Shown here one piece after another: positions 51,701-64,000 of a stretch of DNA of 64,000 nucleotides. The first letter of the stretch is position 1. Each line of letters starts with the position of its first letter. Below the pieces are notes generated by a model. It saw only the letters and a list, made by a program, of their open reading frames with translations. It was not told where the DNA came from and ran no database searches. Made by a program: the position numbers and the translations under genes. The DNA is from Montifringilla adamsi (taxonomy: Eukaryota > Chordata > Aves > Passeriformes > Passeridae). The stretch spans positions 19,767,228 through 19,831,227 of the forward strand of contig JAGGNK010006892.1 in assembly GCA_017590115.1 (NCBI GenBank). Reading direction: 5' to 3'.

Positions 51701-52709
51701 TAGATAGCAGGTCTTTAACCTAATCCTCCACAAAAGAACTAAACTAGTTTCGTGGTATGCCATTACACCAAGGAAAGTGCATGTTATGATTTCCATGAGA
51801 TAGGTCTCAAAACAAACTGAAGATTTTTATCTTCCTGAACAACCATATGCTACCATTACATGGATATTTTCTTTCCTCTAACTTTGAAGACTGGGCTCTG
51901 ATTATTAGAAATGCCTCTATAAAGTCACTGGCAATCCACAGCTCCCTTGGAACTTGTGAGTGTGCTCATTGAAGTAACAGCCATTCCATGTGACCACTGG
52001 GTGAATCTGCAGCAGTATTTGTTATTAAGAAGACATGACTGCAATTGAGGATCACCTCCCCATAGCTCTTTAGGCCTCTAAGGCTAATATTTGCATTTCC
52101 AAATCTTCAGCTGAATTTCTGCTCTTCCTAAGGGTGAGTAGGTTTCCCTCCCTGAGTGCCTCTAAAGCTGACTAAAGCAGCAAAACTGTTTGGCTGCTGG
52201 CTAATAGCTCAGACACCAAGGTCAGGCTGAGGCTCAGAAGATTCCCAGAAGTGAAGTTATTAGAAAAACCTAAATTTTCTACAGCTAGAAAAATAGCTAG
52301 GGTTTTGCAGTCTTCCTGTCTTGACCCTTTTGACTCCCATTGCCTATGGCATGTGCTATGGATTGTACCTGTCCAGGGGCAGGGGAGAGTTGGTAAAACC
52401 TTCTCCAAGACCGTGGGTGGGAGGGGAGGCCAATGCCATCCATGGGGCAGGAGGCACAAAGCTGTCTATGTCTAATTGTGCATATCAGCAAGGCCAAGTC
52501 TGTGCTCACAGGAGTGCCACAGATGGAGTCACCTTGATGCCACTGGGCTGGTCTTGTCCTACTCCCCCCTAGTGACATCCCTGAGGTTTGAGGAACAGAG
52601 GAAATATGTTATATTTCTATCTAAATATCTATTCTACTTTTCTGTCTTATCTATCCAGAGCTTCATGCTCTAGCTATGTCCACCTGTTCTTGTTTGCTTT
52701 AGCCTCCCT
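48701..52709. other. unique non-coding sequence apart from a T-rich tract
   Basis: Besides the tract at 50141-50189 nothing was recognised. The lysine-only peptides read from the minus strand there are translations of the tract. Confidence 0.5.
50141..50189. repeat. T-rich tract ending in T26
   Basis: Forty-nine bases of T interrupted by three C residues, finishing with 26 uninterrupted T (50164-50189). The minus strand has no AATAAA next to it. Confidence 0.85.
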
Positions 52710-52831
52710 GGATATTTTCGAGAAAGGACTGGACATGGCACTTAGTGCTCTGGTGTAGTTGACAGGGTGGAGATCAGTCAAAGGACACACTTTATGATCT
52801 TGGAGGTCTTTTCCAATTCAAATGATTCTGT
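52710..52831 (+). mobile_element. CR1 LINE 3' end, sense, short
   Basis: GATATTTTCGAGAAAGGACT and GGACATGGCACTTAGTGCTC are followed by a TGGTGTAGTTGACAGGGTGG block, GATCTTGGAGGTCTTTTCC and ATTCAAATGATTCTGTATC. This is the last 120 bases or so of a CR1, in the plus orientation and ending in the decayed ATTCTATG repeat. A five-base or so disruption (AAGGACACACTTTATGATC) sits where GGACTTGATGATC is usual. Confidence 0.9.
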
Positions 52832-53229
52832 ATCATCACAGTGGCCATGGAGAAAGTGTCATGCGTGCTTTGGCTGCCAGGGCTTGAGCTGTTGAAGACA
52901 GTGATTTTATGTGTGACAAAAAGTTACTATGTTTTGGTTGAGGACTGTGAGCAGAGACCCCCTCTCAAACAGCTGGCTCCACCATTTCCCTCACTTAGGC
53001 TGCTGCTTTGTCTTCCCTCGTCCTTGGCATTTTGCTCCTGGCCAGGTGGCTCCCTGCAGCACTTAAAAGTGCACGGGCAGCCTGACAGCTTGGCTGGTGG
53101 CTCTGAGCACTGGGAGCCTGGGAAGTACAAGGAGCTGGGAATAAAGCAGTATCCCCATGTCAAAATAAAAGTGGACTATATTTTTAAGCAAAGAAAGAAA
53201 AACAGTATCCCTGTGTAGCAACAAAGCAA

Positions 53230-53262
53230 TTTCCCCATGTCAAAATAGGGGACATGGGGAAA
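53230..53262. repeat. perfect 12-bp hairpin plus distant direct repeat
   Basis: TTTCCCCATGTC (53230-53241) and GACATGGGGAAA (53251-53262) are exact reverse complements across nine bases. The word CCCCATGTCAAAATA also occurs as a direct repeat about 80 bases upstream, at about 53153. The left arm therefore looks like a duplicated copy, and the right arm an inverted one, of the same 12-15 base word. Confidence 0.75.
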
Positions 53263-53388
53263 AATAGGAACCTTCTTAATCTGGTAGCTCTGCGAAATAT
53301 TTAGTGTCCTTAAGTCCCAAAGAACTGTCTCCACACAGCTTCTGCCCTGTAAAATTACTAAAGTATGACTTTATCTTGGTTGTTCGTT

Positions 53389-53475
53389 TTTTTTTTATTT
53401 TATTTTTTTGTTTTGTTTTGTTTTGTTATGGTTTGGGTTTTTCTTGTTGATTTTTTTTTTTGTTTTTTGGGTTTT
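53389..53475. repeat. T/G-rich low-complexity tract with (TTTTG)4
   Basis: Long T runs are mixed with four TTTTG units at about 53404-53427 and later TTTTTTTGTTTTTTGGG words. The 99-codon, phenylalanine-rich frame across it is a translation of low-complexity DNA. Confidence 0.8.
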
Positions 53476-53740
53476 TTTCACATTATTATTGCTTATTTTC
53501 AGAAAGAGAGCAATCAGTACAAGTCAATAAGGATTGTATTCATTTGCGAGTTGACTTGTAGGAACTTAAAACTGTTGTTATTTATTGTTAAGAAAAAAAA
53601 TGTTCCTCATGTAGAATTTAGATGGAAAAATTGGTCAGCAGAGGTTTATTTGTCTCTAGAGTAGGGAAGCAACTTTATAACAGAAGTATAGATTGGATGG
53701 TTATCACATTGATTTTGGTAAATATTGCCATCCTCTTCTC

Positions 53741-53754
53741 TGTGTGTGTGTGTG
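53741..53754. repeat. (TG)7 microsatellite
   Basis: A short dinucleotide run lies between CTTCTC and CAGG. It is likely to vary in length. Confidence 0.8.
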
Positions 53755-56700
53755 CAGGTTAATTAAAAAGTTCAGAACCTTGCCTGTGAAAATTCATCTT
53801 TTTAAAAATGTAGATTTGAATTTAGAAGCTTAATGAGATCTACAGAAAACTTAGAGTGTTTTCTGTTCAAATTCAGAAGGCAGAAGGAGTAATACTACAG
53901 TCTGTTTTCTGACCTTTTCTTGAGTAAATTGACTTTCTTGGATATGCAAGGCAATTATTAACTCTGTAGACAGTAATTACATCCATATGATATTTATTGC
54001 ACATAAAAAAAAAAAAAGAAAATTAAAATTCCATAGTCAAGTATTCAACACAAAAACAACACCAGCATGAGTGCTGCTTGTGTTTCACTTCCAAAGCCCG
54101 GAGTAATGCTATTCAGAGAACCACCATCCTGCAGGGTAAAGCTCTGGGAATCATTGCAGACAACTCCACCACTCTAGCTCAGGGAGCAGCTGATGGCAGT
54201 AGCAGGGGATCATTTTTATGGGGATAAGCAGAATATAGGATGGCAGAGTTTCCCCCTGAGAAACCAGGTAGCACTGGAGGAGCGGCCAATGCTAGGAGCC
54301 GTGAGCTCCACTCCCAGCTCTGGAGAGGAGTGTGCACAGCTGTGTCTGCCTTTCTCACACCTATGTGATCACTTCTCTCCAGATACATCTCAGCCCTGCC
54401 TTCTGCATACCCCCTTCTCAGGCTCAGTCTCTGTGTTCATATAATCTAAGTCTATTGGCTTGGGTTTCACACTCTAAAAGTAGATTTCCTGCATGGCTAT
54501 TTTCAGGCTTCTAGTTTCTTTCCTCCAGTGTACTTATCCATAAACCTATGACCCCTCTCTATCCTTATTTTTGTCAGCCTCTTTTCACCACTTTGCCCTC
54601 TAGTCATCCTCACCACACAGAATCTTTGTCCTAATCTCTGTGTTGTGAGTACTGCATAAATTTCTGACTTCACCAGTTCTCCTACAGCCTGTGACAGATT
54701 TTTAAAGGCTACCTACTAGTCCACAAAAATTAAACTCCCTGCCAGCATCTATACCATCTTCTTTTGGCATGAGAAAGAGGCATACACTATAGGAAACAGG
54801 CTGGCTTGTAGACCTCTCCTCTAGGAAGCAAGCTCAACTCCATTTTCAGATTGAAGCATACAGATATGCACGTTTCATCACTTCAGCAATGTGATTCAAA
54901 TATGATTTCACTGGTTAGGAACGTGACACAATACCTGTCATATCTACTGGCTGGACCACTGGGCTGAGGCTTGATTCTTGTCTTTGCTGTCAAAAATATA
55001 TCTGCATTTGGCATTAAAAGTCATGCAAATAAAATACAGAAAGGCTTCTTAAGAGTCAGGGATCCTTATTTTCCCTCTTGTAGAAATGGGAAATCTGTCA
55101 AATAAAACTGTTTTCTCTGTACACCTTACCCAATGTATCTGTTACTTTTGCTCCATGGTCACAGAGGTGGTATCAGACTTTCACATGAAATGGAATTCTC
55201 CTATTTTGCAGCAAACCCGTGGGCTAAGCCACCTGAGTGTCAATATTAGACCTTTACTACAAATTTTCCTGGGACTAAGATAGTGTTACAAATCTCTGAA
55301 CGGCTGAAAGATGACACCCCCAACCTTCCTAGCAATTTTTTTGTACACAAATGCAACGATGATCAAGACAGAGAATTAATTACACTACAAAATGCCTGAT
55401 GCAGCACTTAAAAGGCTTAAGTTCCTCAAGATTGCCTTGTGCCTTCGCTCAAGAATATTCCTGAGGGAACCGGGAACCATGATAGTGCAGCAGTGATTAC
55501 AACAGGAAAACAGGGGTAGCACCCTGAAACAGCTTCCAAGAAACCTTTCTGACAATATTCATGATCCTGCGGTGGGTGAATGCCTGCATCAGTAGGAATA
55601 TCTGAACTATAGCTGTGCAGGGGTGCTGCAGGGCTTCCCGCTTCTTCAGAGAAGCATTACACACACACAGACAGCACTGGCACCCTGACCCAGCTCTCAC
55701 ATCCCAGTATAAGCAGCCTATGTCTGTGCTAGGATTTCTCAGAGTAGTTCCAGTGTCTGGAAACTGGCATTTCCAGAAGGAATTCTCTGTTTCTCTGCAG
55801 TAGTGGATCCTAGAGACTTTCTCCTGTCCTTTCCGTCGTTAGGGTGTGGTTGCTCCACATGCCCAGAGATGCATCCTTCATTAGTAAATTATACTGTCCA
55901 TATGACTTACCTTATGATGGTATTGACAAAATTTTTGCCAGTAGTTATGAATTCACTAGAAACATTCCTTTCTGGGAAATTTTAGTGGTTTCAAAGCAGA
56001 AATGTTCTTCTGGAAATCACTGTAGCTTCTTAACTGCTCTCAAGAAGATGAAGACAGAACTTCCCTTGGCTTCAGCAAGCATTAATCTACACTTTCTTGT
56101 GGCTCCTACAAGACAGACACTAAGGTTTCCAACAGGCAACCTATGTCTGTCTGCCCTAGAACAGTGGCAGTCACTCCGAAATTCCCTGTTCTTCATTGCT
56201 GCTAGATCTTGGATTCCTATGAAAATAAGTAAATATTATACCTGCAGCACATGCCTACTGCTGGCGATCTGAATACCCTGTTGGGATGCTTCTGTAAAAG
56301 CAAAAATAAAATTAATATTTTACTCTTCTAAATAAAAATTTTGAAAGAAATGTATCTATTTCACAATAGAAAAAAAGTAAGTTTGTCTGAAAAAAGTCTA
56401 AGAAAACTATATACAGGCCATGTATTCTTATGGTCTAATCTGCAAGATTTTGAGACAAAATTTTGTTAGCAGACATCAATTCTTTTATACTCATGCCAGT
56501 TAGCCTTTGTGATTTATATTGAAGGTTGTAATTCTTCATAATTATTTCCTTTGTGAAACAAGATTGTTAATATCAAACTTTTAGTTAAGCAGTGGCACTG
56601 GTTTCCCACTGGTTAACAAGAGCCTTTGTATACACAAGGTCTCATGCATATTTCAATGGCAGGAATAGCAATTTTCTTGTTTGGCAGCTCCCAAATGTCA

Positions 56701-58684
56701 TTTTGCTGCAGTACCTATGTTAGGAACGGATACACTTTCTGTTAGTGTCCGGGAGGTTTTCCAATTAAATGAGTTGAAGCTGACAGGACTTGAATGAGTT
56801 ATCGCCTGCTTTTATGTCTTTTTAAAATTTGACTGCTTCATTTTTTTAGCACTTCTGCTGGGTTGTTAGCATAACTTGACTTTTTGCTAACTTAGCTAAA
56901 GTGACCTATACAGTTCCAGTTTTATATGCAGCATTCACTTAATCTGATATCAATAGCAGCTTGATTCCACAACATCATTGTATATCTGTTCCTACATATC
57001 TGCTTTAATCCCCATTTGGTCAATCAGATTCTTCTGTTTTAATGAGATGATAATTTTACTTAGGTAAAATTTTAAGACTGAATTAGTCTTTTCACTTCAA
57101 CAAAAAAACCCCAACCTTATGTGTGGGTAGAAATAAATATAATCACTAATTATCATGGGTAAATTATTAAATGCATCTTATTAAATGATTTACAATTGCA
57201 AAGGAATAAGTACTTTTTGTCAACTATTAATTACATTTTAACAGAATCTCTGATTTTCCTAAAACAGAATCTGCCTTAGTGATGGATTTTACAGTTTCTT
57301 AAATGTTTGTAATGTGACCATGTGCTCTTCAGAAAGTAATAATTTTATATATTTATAAAGATAATTGCTTTTACAAATTGATATCAAATGTTTCTCATTC
57401 TTCTACCCAACAGAGAAAGAGTCTAAGCTGTTTCCTTTCTTACTCAGTTTATTTCTATCAATTATTTATTTCATGCCATATTTTCTAACCTAATCAATTT
57501 TCACACATTTTTTCCACAGTCAGGCTTGAAAAGTAGTGAAAATCCAGTTAGCTGAGGTTATGACTCCAGTTATACAGAATAAGGAAATCTGATATGCTGA
57601 GATTTATTTTATCAAATGCCTAGTGAATACTGAGGAAAATTCTCTGCATCTGATTTCTGTGCAATTTAAAAGTCAATCACATTGGGCATTTGATATTATT
57701 AATGCTTTTTGAGGCCAAGTATTTCTTTTTCATCTGTTGTATACCAGGGAGGGGTTTTACTTTCAATTGCCAAAACAAGAGTCCCTGTTTTGGGTTCTGT
57801 AGTTTAACACAATGAGCAAAGGCTAAATAACCTGGATTAGGAATATTTGAGGATACCAGCTGAAGGCAGCAGCCCAACAGCCAGGTGCCAGGCAGGATAT
57901 CAACTTCAATGCCAAAATGCTATAGATTTTCATTTGATGGGCTGAAATCCTTGATGAAGACCCAGGCTGCTCTGTCTGGGCAGTGCAGCTCCCTTGATGG
58001 ATGCCAGGCATGTATGGCCACAGTTTCCACCCAGCACAGATGACAGTTCCCAACCAGGATCCAGAAAATAGCTGGGCTTGTCTCATTCCATGTCCAGAGG
58101 AACCAGAGTGACCAGGGTTCTCAGATCACAGCAAGTATGTGTGGAAATGACCATGCTCTCTAAAAAACATTCAATGTCTTTGGGAGAAGGTAAGGGAGGA
58201 CACGATGATGGGACCCCTTTCACATAGTTCTGCAATAACCAAAGTATCCTTTGGGGTCTTGGGATATCCATTCTCAGCAGACACATTGCCACCACAGCTT
58301 TTCCTTGATTTTAGCCTGTAGGTAATTGTGGTTAGCTATTCTCACCTTCAGAGACGTCTCTAGTTTGACATCTTCTCTGCATGTTAAAGCAAGTCGGGAA
58401 AGTAAGGTGATGATTTAACAGTTCTTAGGCTCTTAAGAAAACAATCTCCTTTCTCTGTTTCTTTTTTAGGGTGTCTGATGTGAAAGATGCTTAGTAAGAC
58501 CTACAGCTATATATCTATGCAATGGTAACCTCAAATGTCAAGATAAACTCTTCCAAATCTTGACTCAAATGTTTATTATAGCTGCAGTATGTATCCTTTC
58601 TACAATTAGTACCTTCAGATAATATCAGATGATATTTCATTGTATAGACATTGCACAAACAGCAGTGAGCACACAAGGAGATAA
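53755..58684. other. unique non-coding sequence, very AT-rich at about 56.3-57.7 kb
   Basis: An A13 run is at about 54005. A 142-codon frame at 55844-56272 shows no domain. The section 56560-57560 is AT-rich with many TAAT words and no simple repeats, the kind of composition seen in both neutral bird introns and conserved enhancers; nothing in the single sequence tells these apart. Confidence 0.45.
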
Positions 58685-58790
58685 TAGAACTATAGAATGG
58701 TTTGGGTAGGAAGGGACCAGACCTTAAAGATCCTGCAATCCCAATCCCCTTGCCATGGGCAGGAACACCTTCCACCAGATGTACAGCCTT
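58685..58790 (-). mobile_element. CR1 LINE 3' end, antisense, very short
   Basis: The plus strand reads TAGAACTATAGAATGGTTTG, then GGTAGGAAGGGACC, a repeated ACC (AGACCTTAAAGATCC), CCTTGCCATGGGCAGGAACA and CCTTCCACCAGATG. This is about 105 bp of the avian CR1 tail, cut off shortly after the GGGCAGG block. Confidence 0.9.
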
Positions 58791-61652
58791 TGCTAGGGAG
58801 AGCACATATTTGAGTAAGGTCACAGACAGATACTGGCAGTCGAAAAGGCAAATAAAGTGTAAACAGGGTGACAATTTGTACTCTCAGAATTGTCTCCACA
58901 ACTTCTTTTTTTTCTGGGTTCTTTTCCCCCCTAGATTTGTAAAGATATTTTGCAGAGGTGTTGCTTTTTTTTTTTTTCTGTTTTTTACTGTTTTTACTGA
59001 AACAGGGTGTCTTGAAACCCCAAATGAAGAGGGTTCAGCAACAAGATAATTGATAAGCAATAAACAACAGCAAAGGACTCAGTTTTCAGATATACAAGAT
59101 TTTGAAGCATTTTTTGTTAAACCACAGTCACAGTTGGAATCTGGAGATTATCAATAACTATTAAGCCTAATGTAATTTCTTTCCAATCATCATCTGGAAA
59201 ACACAACTGGAATAATGAGTATCTTATTGTTAGTGAAATTGAGCAGACACATTTAAACAGAACAAAACTTCCATTTCACTTCCAACAGTTCTTCCCTTCA
59301 ATGTTGCTTACGTGAGTTTGTACCCTGGATAACCAGTCCTACCATTTATCTAGAAAAACCTGATTTACCTTACTTTTTCTATTTACTTCAGTGTTGTTTC
59401 AAGTATTTTTATTCTATTGACTTGGGGAAGTGATTTGGAGATGTTAATAAAGCAGACAAATGCTGGAATCTTGCTATCTCACTGGAAAGCATAGAAAGAA
59501 GTTTGAAAGATCTTAGCCATCAGAGATAAAATTGAATAGATATTATTTTATATTTTTATTGCAGTGATTATGCTCTTTTTATAGTTTTAAAATTTCTATA
59601 TTCACACTCAGTACATTTCACAATTAGTTTCATGCTCAATCACATCAAATTTTGATTTTTTTTTTTGGCTAAAATAAAAGGCATTCATCTATACATGAAC
59701 ACCTGAATTTCTGTGATGAGAAACAGTCTTCTGCTGGATGTTTATAGTCTTCATATATTGAGTCTGTAGGTAGTTTTCCATTTAATTAAGCCAGTGTTTA
59801 AGTATCATGTTGAATTATGCAATGGTTACTTGCCTATTTAAAACAAGTGATTGTTTTCTGTTCTGATTTAATTCCTCACAGTACAAAGGAGCTGTCCAGA
59901 TCTATTAACATGTACTTGCACAGCAAAATAATTTGGTCAACTTCCTTACTCAATAGGCCCTTTATATTTTTCATGGATTTTATGAACTAGTATTATTCAA
60001 CTGTGATACATGCAGGGAAAGATAAATCACGCACCACATTGCACATCATTATAGATTTGTCCCCTATCCAATAGGATGTATAGCAACTTTGAGCTGGCCC
60101 AGCCTATGTTAGCCAAGCCAGATAAAGATAAATCCTCCTTGAAGCAGGAATTCTGAAACTTTTAACAACCAAGTCATTAACTGAAAGGTATAAGACAATA
60201 CCAATGATATCTGCCAGAGAAGATACAAAAAGATGTGTCAGAACATCTCTGCAGTATGCAGGTGTGTATATCTCATCCCTGAAGCTAAAAATCAAACAAA
60301 AGAAGCAAAAATACATTTTGGGGGAGCTTAATCCTGGGATGAAGTGCAGTGCCCTGTAGGGCACTGGAAATGTTACTGATTGACCAAAGTGACGCACAGG
60401 AAAAAAATATTCAGTAATACTGGTTAGGGGATAATTCTCCTGATGCATCAGTAAAATGTCATATATTCATTGACCTCAGAGATTGTCTAAGGGGTTCTGA
60501 GGAAAGAGTATAGAGTCACACTAGATTTCTCTAAAAGGACGTATTTTTAGGGACATATGAAAGATTTCAAGAGCCTATAAATCTCAATCTCTAAGAATGA
60601 TCTTTCAAACATATAAGTATCTTTCATCTATGCTACAGTATATTTGTTAAAATCTCCATAATCAGAAAGACATTTATTCATACCAACAGAGTGTACCCTG
60701 ATTTTTCTCTTCAAAGTTAGCTCTCTTTAATGCCCCATTCCCAAAGGGCATGTCTTCAGCACTCACTCTGCATCAGCGTAATGAGGGCATCTTTTACAAA
60801 TGGGAGCAGTAAATCTTCTCCCATCCCTGACTCACTGCCAATTTTTTCCCCTTCAGGATTTTTCTTTTATTTTTATTTCAAAATGAGAGACTTTGAATAG
60901 AGTTTTCATTTCTGCTATAGCTTGGCCACTACTTAAGTGAGTAGCTTCAGGAAATACTCTCATAGTCATTATTATTCAAAATACTCAGAAACATGGCTCT
61001 GAACTACAGAAAAATTGCCAGGGTTGAATGACAAAGTATTGTTCATTCCTCCATAGTCAGCTAAGTACAAGCTGTCTCAATTTTGCCTCAAATTGAGAGT
61101 TCAGAAGTTCAACATGAGTTCAAATGTTGTTGAGTTCATGTTTCACTGGAGAAAAAGAGAATGAGTGAAAAATGTTTGCACTGGGCCACTGGATTAAAAT
61201 ATATGTGTTGTGGCTTCTATATCTCCTTGCAGTTATGTCTGAATAAACTGAACTACTGTGACTGGGCAAACCACTCAAGGGGGCGACCAGTGAAACATGA
61301 ACAGATGGGAGTTGGCTTAAATCAGTGAACCAGTGGTCCTTGAAAGGCGCAGGTGACTAAGCATCAGGGACTTGGAATCAGGATGTGTAGCTGGAAATGC
61401 TGCAAACTTATCCAAAATAAAACCCAGCCACATTAGTGACATGGATCATAGATGCTGGCAAATGGTGCTGCACATTTCTCCTGGTGCTGTCTGATCTTCT
61501 TGAAATTTTTGGTTGACTGATGAAATGACAGCTGCATTTGTGTGTAAAGGTAACATTAGTGAGAGATGCTTCTGCCTGAATTAAGGTGTGAATGAGACAA
61601 TATGCAGAAGTCAACAACTTGGAATTTATTTAACAAAGAAAGTGAGGTAGTG

Positions 61653-61689
61653 AGATAGAAAGAGAAAAGAGAAGAGAGAGAGAGAGACA
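61653..61689. repeat. GA-rich microsatellite
   Basis: An almost pure purine tract (AGATAGAAAGAG… passing into a GA run of about eight units) that can form triplex-type structures and is likely variable. Confidence 0.8.
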
Positions 61690-62308
61690 GCAAGCAGAAG
61701 ATAGTCACCACCCATGGATACCAGCCATGGATCCAGCATAACCTCTTTGGTCCTCCATTGAAACAAAAGCAAGAAGGATATCTCAGAAGGTCATTGACTG
61801 CCTTTCCTAGCTCTGAAATAAGATCTAACACAGTTTCTGAGCTACTCCTGATATACACTTCTTTAACTGGACATGTTCTTCAAAATCTCCAGTTCCAGGA
61901 ATTCCATAACCTTCAGAGATAATTAAATTAAAAAATTAAATTAGATAAATTGTTCAATTATCTTGACATCAAAAAAGCATTTACAATGTCTCATTTAAAT
62001 AACTCATTATAAATTAGTCTGAATTCCTCTTGCTTTTTGATCACTCCAATTGAGAACAGTTGATTACAGTTCAAACAGTCTCAAACCTCTTATCATGATT
62101 ATACTGTCCTGTCTCAGTCCTCTCTTTTCTGGACCGAACATTTTCTTCAATGTTTAATGCAAATTTTTTAGACTACTTTTTTTTTGTTCATCACTCGGGG
62201 TTTCCTTCCAGATTATCCACAGATTTTTTAATGATGGTTTTCAAAATGGAATATGATGTTGTCATCAGGTCTCCAGCATTTGTTCCAAGGAGTGTAATAG
62301 CTATGCAT

Positions 62309-62370
62309 TTTAATATTATATTTAATATTAATTATATTTAATTAATATTTAATAGTATATTAATAATTAC
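62309..62370. repeat. AT-only low-complexity tract
   Basis: About 60 bases with hardly any G or C, made of overlapping TAATATTA and TTTAATTAAT words with internal inverted symmetry. Confidence 0.75.
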
Positions 62371-62574
62371 TTGTGTGCTAATATTTAACTATCAGTAAGT
62401 CTTGTATATAATGACATTTCAGAATGAGACTTGTCTCTCTTGTGACAGCATCTCGAATACTGACTCATTTCATGCAACCACCCCCCTGAGCCTTGCTTGC
62501 AGTGTTGTTAGCTAAACAGTAAATTATGTTTTTTATCTCATTTTGCATTTGTGATTTTGATTTTTCTTTTCTAC

Positions 62575-63130
62575 CTGAGGAGCTTTTAGTTTGTTCTTAT
62601 TAAATTTCATACATTGATTTAAGACTAGTGCTCTAATTTATAAAATTCATTCTCAGTTCTACTTCTGACCATTGAAGTGCATCTTCTACTTCTCAGCATT
62701 GTCATCTGCAGACTTCATGGGACTACCCATTTCATCATGTTTTATATTGAATGTTAAAGGAGAGGGACTTTTGCACGGACTCACAATTTGTCAGGACTTT
62801 CCGTTGTTTGAAAGCAAATCCTTGATAAAAAACACTACAACACTATTTTCCATATTTGTATATGAAAATGTAGGGACTGTGCCACAAGCTTTACTGAAGT
62901 CAAGATGTACGTATCATATCTTCTATTCTTACCCTATCCACTAGGCATTGTTGCCCTACTGAGAAATGGAACTAGAGAGATGTGACTGCTCTTGATAAAT
63001 CCACAATGATCTGCTTCTATTAATGTAGTATTCTTCAAGTTCTTATAACCTGAGATTTAAGAATTTGCTCCAGTAGCTTCCCAGGAAAAAAGTTTAGGCT
63101 ATCTGGCTCATAGATACCCTTTGCAAAGGC
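62575..63130 (-). mobile_element. ancient CR1 LINE, antisense, reverse-transcriptase region
   Basis: In antisense order the plus strand shows TTTGTTCTTATTAAATTTCA, GATTTAAGAC, a TCAGCATTGTCATCTGCAGACTT block, GGGACTGTGCCACAAGCTTT, ACTGAAGTCAAGATGTACG, CTATCCACTAGGC, a CTCTTGATAAATCCACAATG block, AATTTGCTCCAGTAGCTTCC, and GTTTAGGCTATCTGGCTCAT. Each corresponds to a block in the old CR1 ORF2 of turtles, crocodilians and birds, such as the antisense GGGACTGTGTCAAAAGCCTT and TTTGTTCCAGTATCTTTCC. The copy is about 550 bp, strongly diverged and full of indels, so it cannot encode a protein. Boundaries are approximate. The 90-codon frame inside it is a translation of the dead element. Confidence 0.85.
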
Positions 63131-64000
63131 TGGAAACAGCTAGGTCTACTGGTGAGCAAGTTAAGGAAAATTACATCACAGCTCTGGGTACAGCTCCAGA
63201 AGAGTGGCAACTCTATCATTTGGATTTCTAAACAAAACTTAAATTTTTGGATAAAGAACCATACTATTGCTTTCCTGTGCTGTCAGTTCATGCAAATGGT
63301 ATCTACTTCTTTTACATTGACATAGAAAAATAAAAATCATCCGAATAAGAGAAATGTTAGCATTCCAGAGGATGTGTTTGTATATGCAGTAATATTGACA
63401 GCTAGTTGGAATAGCAGTGTAGACAGAGGCAGAGACTGAATGAAAAGAAAACAACTTCTTGACCTCAAGGGAAGTGGAGCAAGAGATACATAACGGGTAT
63501 GATGAGATCACTCTCTTGGCAGAGAACTAGGTCATGTTCAGAAAACAGATATTCCCAAATTCCTTGTGAGTCACTTTTGATAGTCCCACAAGCTTTTGTT
63601 CTGTAGCTATCTGGATATTTCTATTTTTTTATCCACTCTTCATACATGAAGTAAAAGGAGTAGGACTCCTGTTCTTATATATCTCATCTCTAAATAATTT
63701 GGTATGGAGACCTATATGGACTAGAGACCTATATACTTTCTGATTCTATTTGTGCCATGTTTTATACGATGGAGCTCTGATACTAAGGACACTATCCACC
63801 CATAAAGTATAAAAATAATGATGTGAATGTCAATACTGAGCAAAGGGAAGGAAATTGTTTCTGCTCTCTTCAGACAATTGTGCTTGAAATACAGACTAGG
63901 CTACTTGAAGCATGCAGAGCTCCAACTAGAACTAAATTGTCTGAGGACTGCCAAGCGTGATTACACTGTTGAAAAGATTTATACAGAGAGAGATGCACAA
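63131..64000. other. unique non-coding sequence, nothing recognised
   Basis: No repeat family or credible frame. A small repeat AGAGACCTATAT occurs near 63705-63735. Confidence 0.5.

Larger units (their letters stand above)
58791..62574. other. unique non-coding sequence with simple repeats
   Basis: T13 near 58965, a GA-rich tract at 61653-61689 and an AT-only tract at 62309-62370 are the only structures recognised. The region on both sides of the GA tract (about 61610-61930) has a loose LTR-like look, but no LTR ends were found. Confidence 0.45.

Noticed and set aside
53365..53664. Phenylalanine-rich 99-codon frame resembling a membrane protein
   Set aside because: It is a translation of the T/G low-complexity tract and not a real hydrophobic protein.

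Overview
The window looks like a non-coding piece of a bird nuclear genome. The main evidence is at least nine fragments of the CR1 LINE family. Several keep the avian CR1 3' end, recognisable in antisense as an ATAGAATGG…TTGGAAGGGA block. Base composition is AT-rich, CpG is scarce, and I see no bacterial-style ORFs, operons, rRNA, tRNA or CRISPR array. The lineage within birds cannot be fixed from this sequence. A TGTCCTGGTTTA start resembling songbird LTRs is only a weak hint.

No intact protein-coding gene could be recognised. Nearly all open frames are 60-180 codons, have no recognisable domain, and are what chance produces in 64 kb. Two plus-strand stretches look exon-like: 2427-2545 and 10480-10898. 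Each has a good 3' splice-acceptor context. The second is a 145-codon frame broken by only two stops, so it could be a decayed exon or pseudogene. I recognise neither protein. The window is therefore either intergenic or inside a very large intron.

Layout: 1-11 kb is unique sequence with an old plus-strand CR1 (4.8-5.4 kb) and the two exon-like stretches. 11-15 kb is the most repeat-dense part, with three CR1 copies in both orientations, one carrying a large internal deletion, plus a 53-base T run. 15-27 kb is mostly unique sequence containing small hairpins and, at 21356-21473, a striking 118-bp near-perfect palindrome. 27.4-27.8 kb has the signature of a minus-strand processed retrocopy: an AATAAA signal, 18 bases, then a 45-base A tail. 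28-48 kb is mainly unique sequence with one ancient CR1 at 37.3 kb, one avian CR1 at 45 kb and a GC-richer segment at 40.6-41.4 kb. 48-64 kb holds a possible LTR start, T-rich tracts, a perfect 12-bp hairpin at 53.2 kb, two short CR1 ends, a GA-rich tract and a strongly diverged antisense CR1 reverse-transcriptase region at 62.6-63.1 kb.

Nothing here amounts to a multi-gene system. The observations most worth checking are the 118-bp palindrome, the poly(A)-tailed retrocopy (unusual in birds, where CR1 does not normally make such copies) and the broken 145-codon frame.
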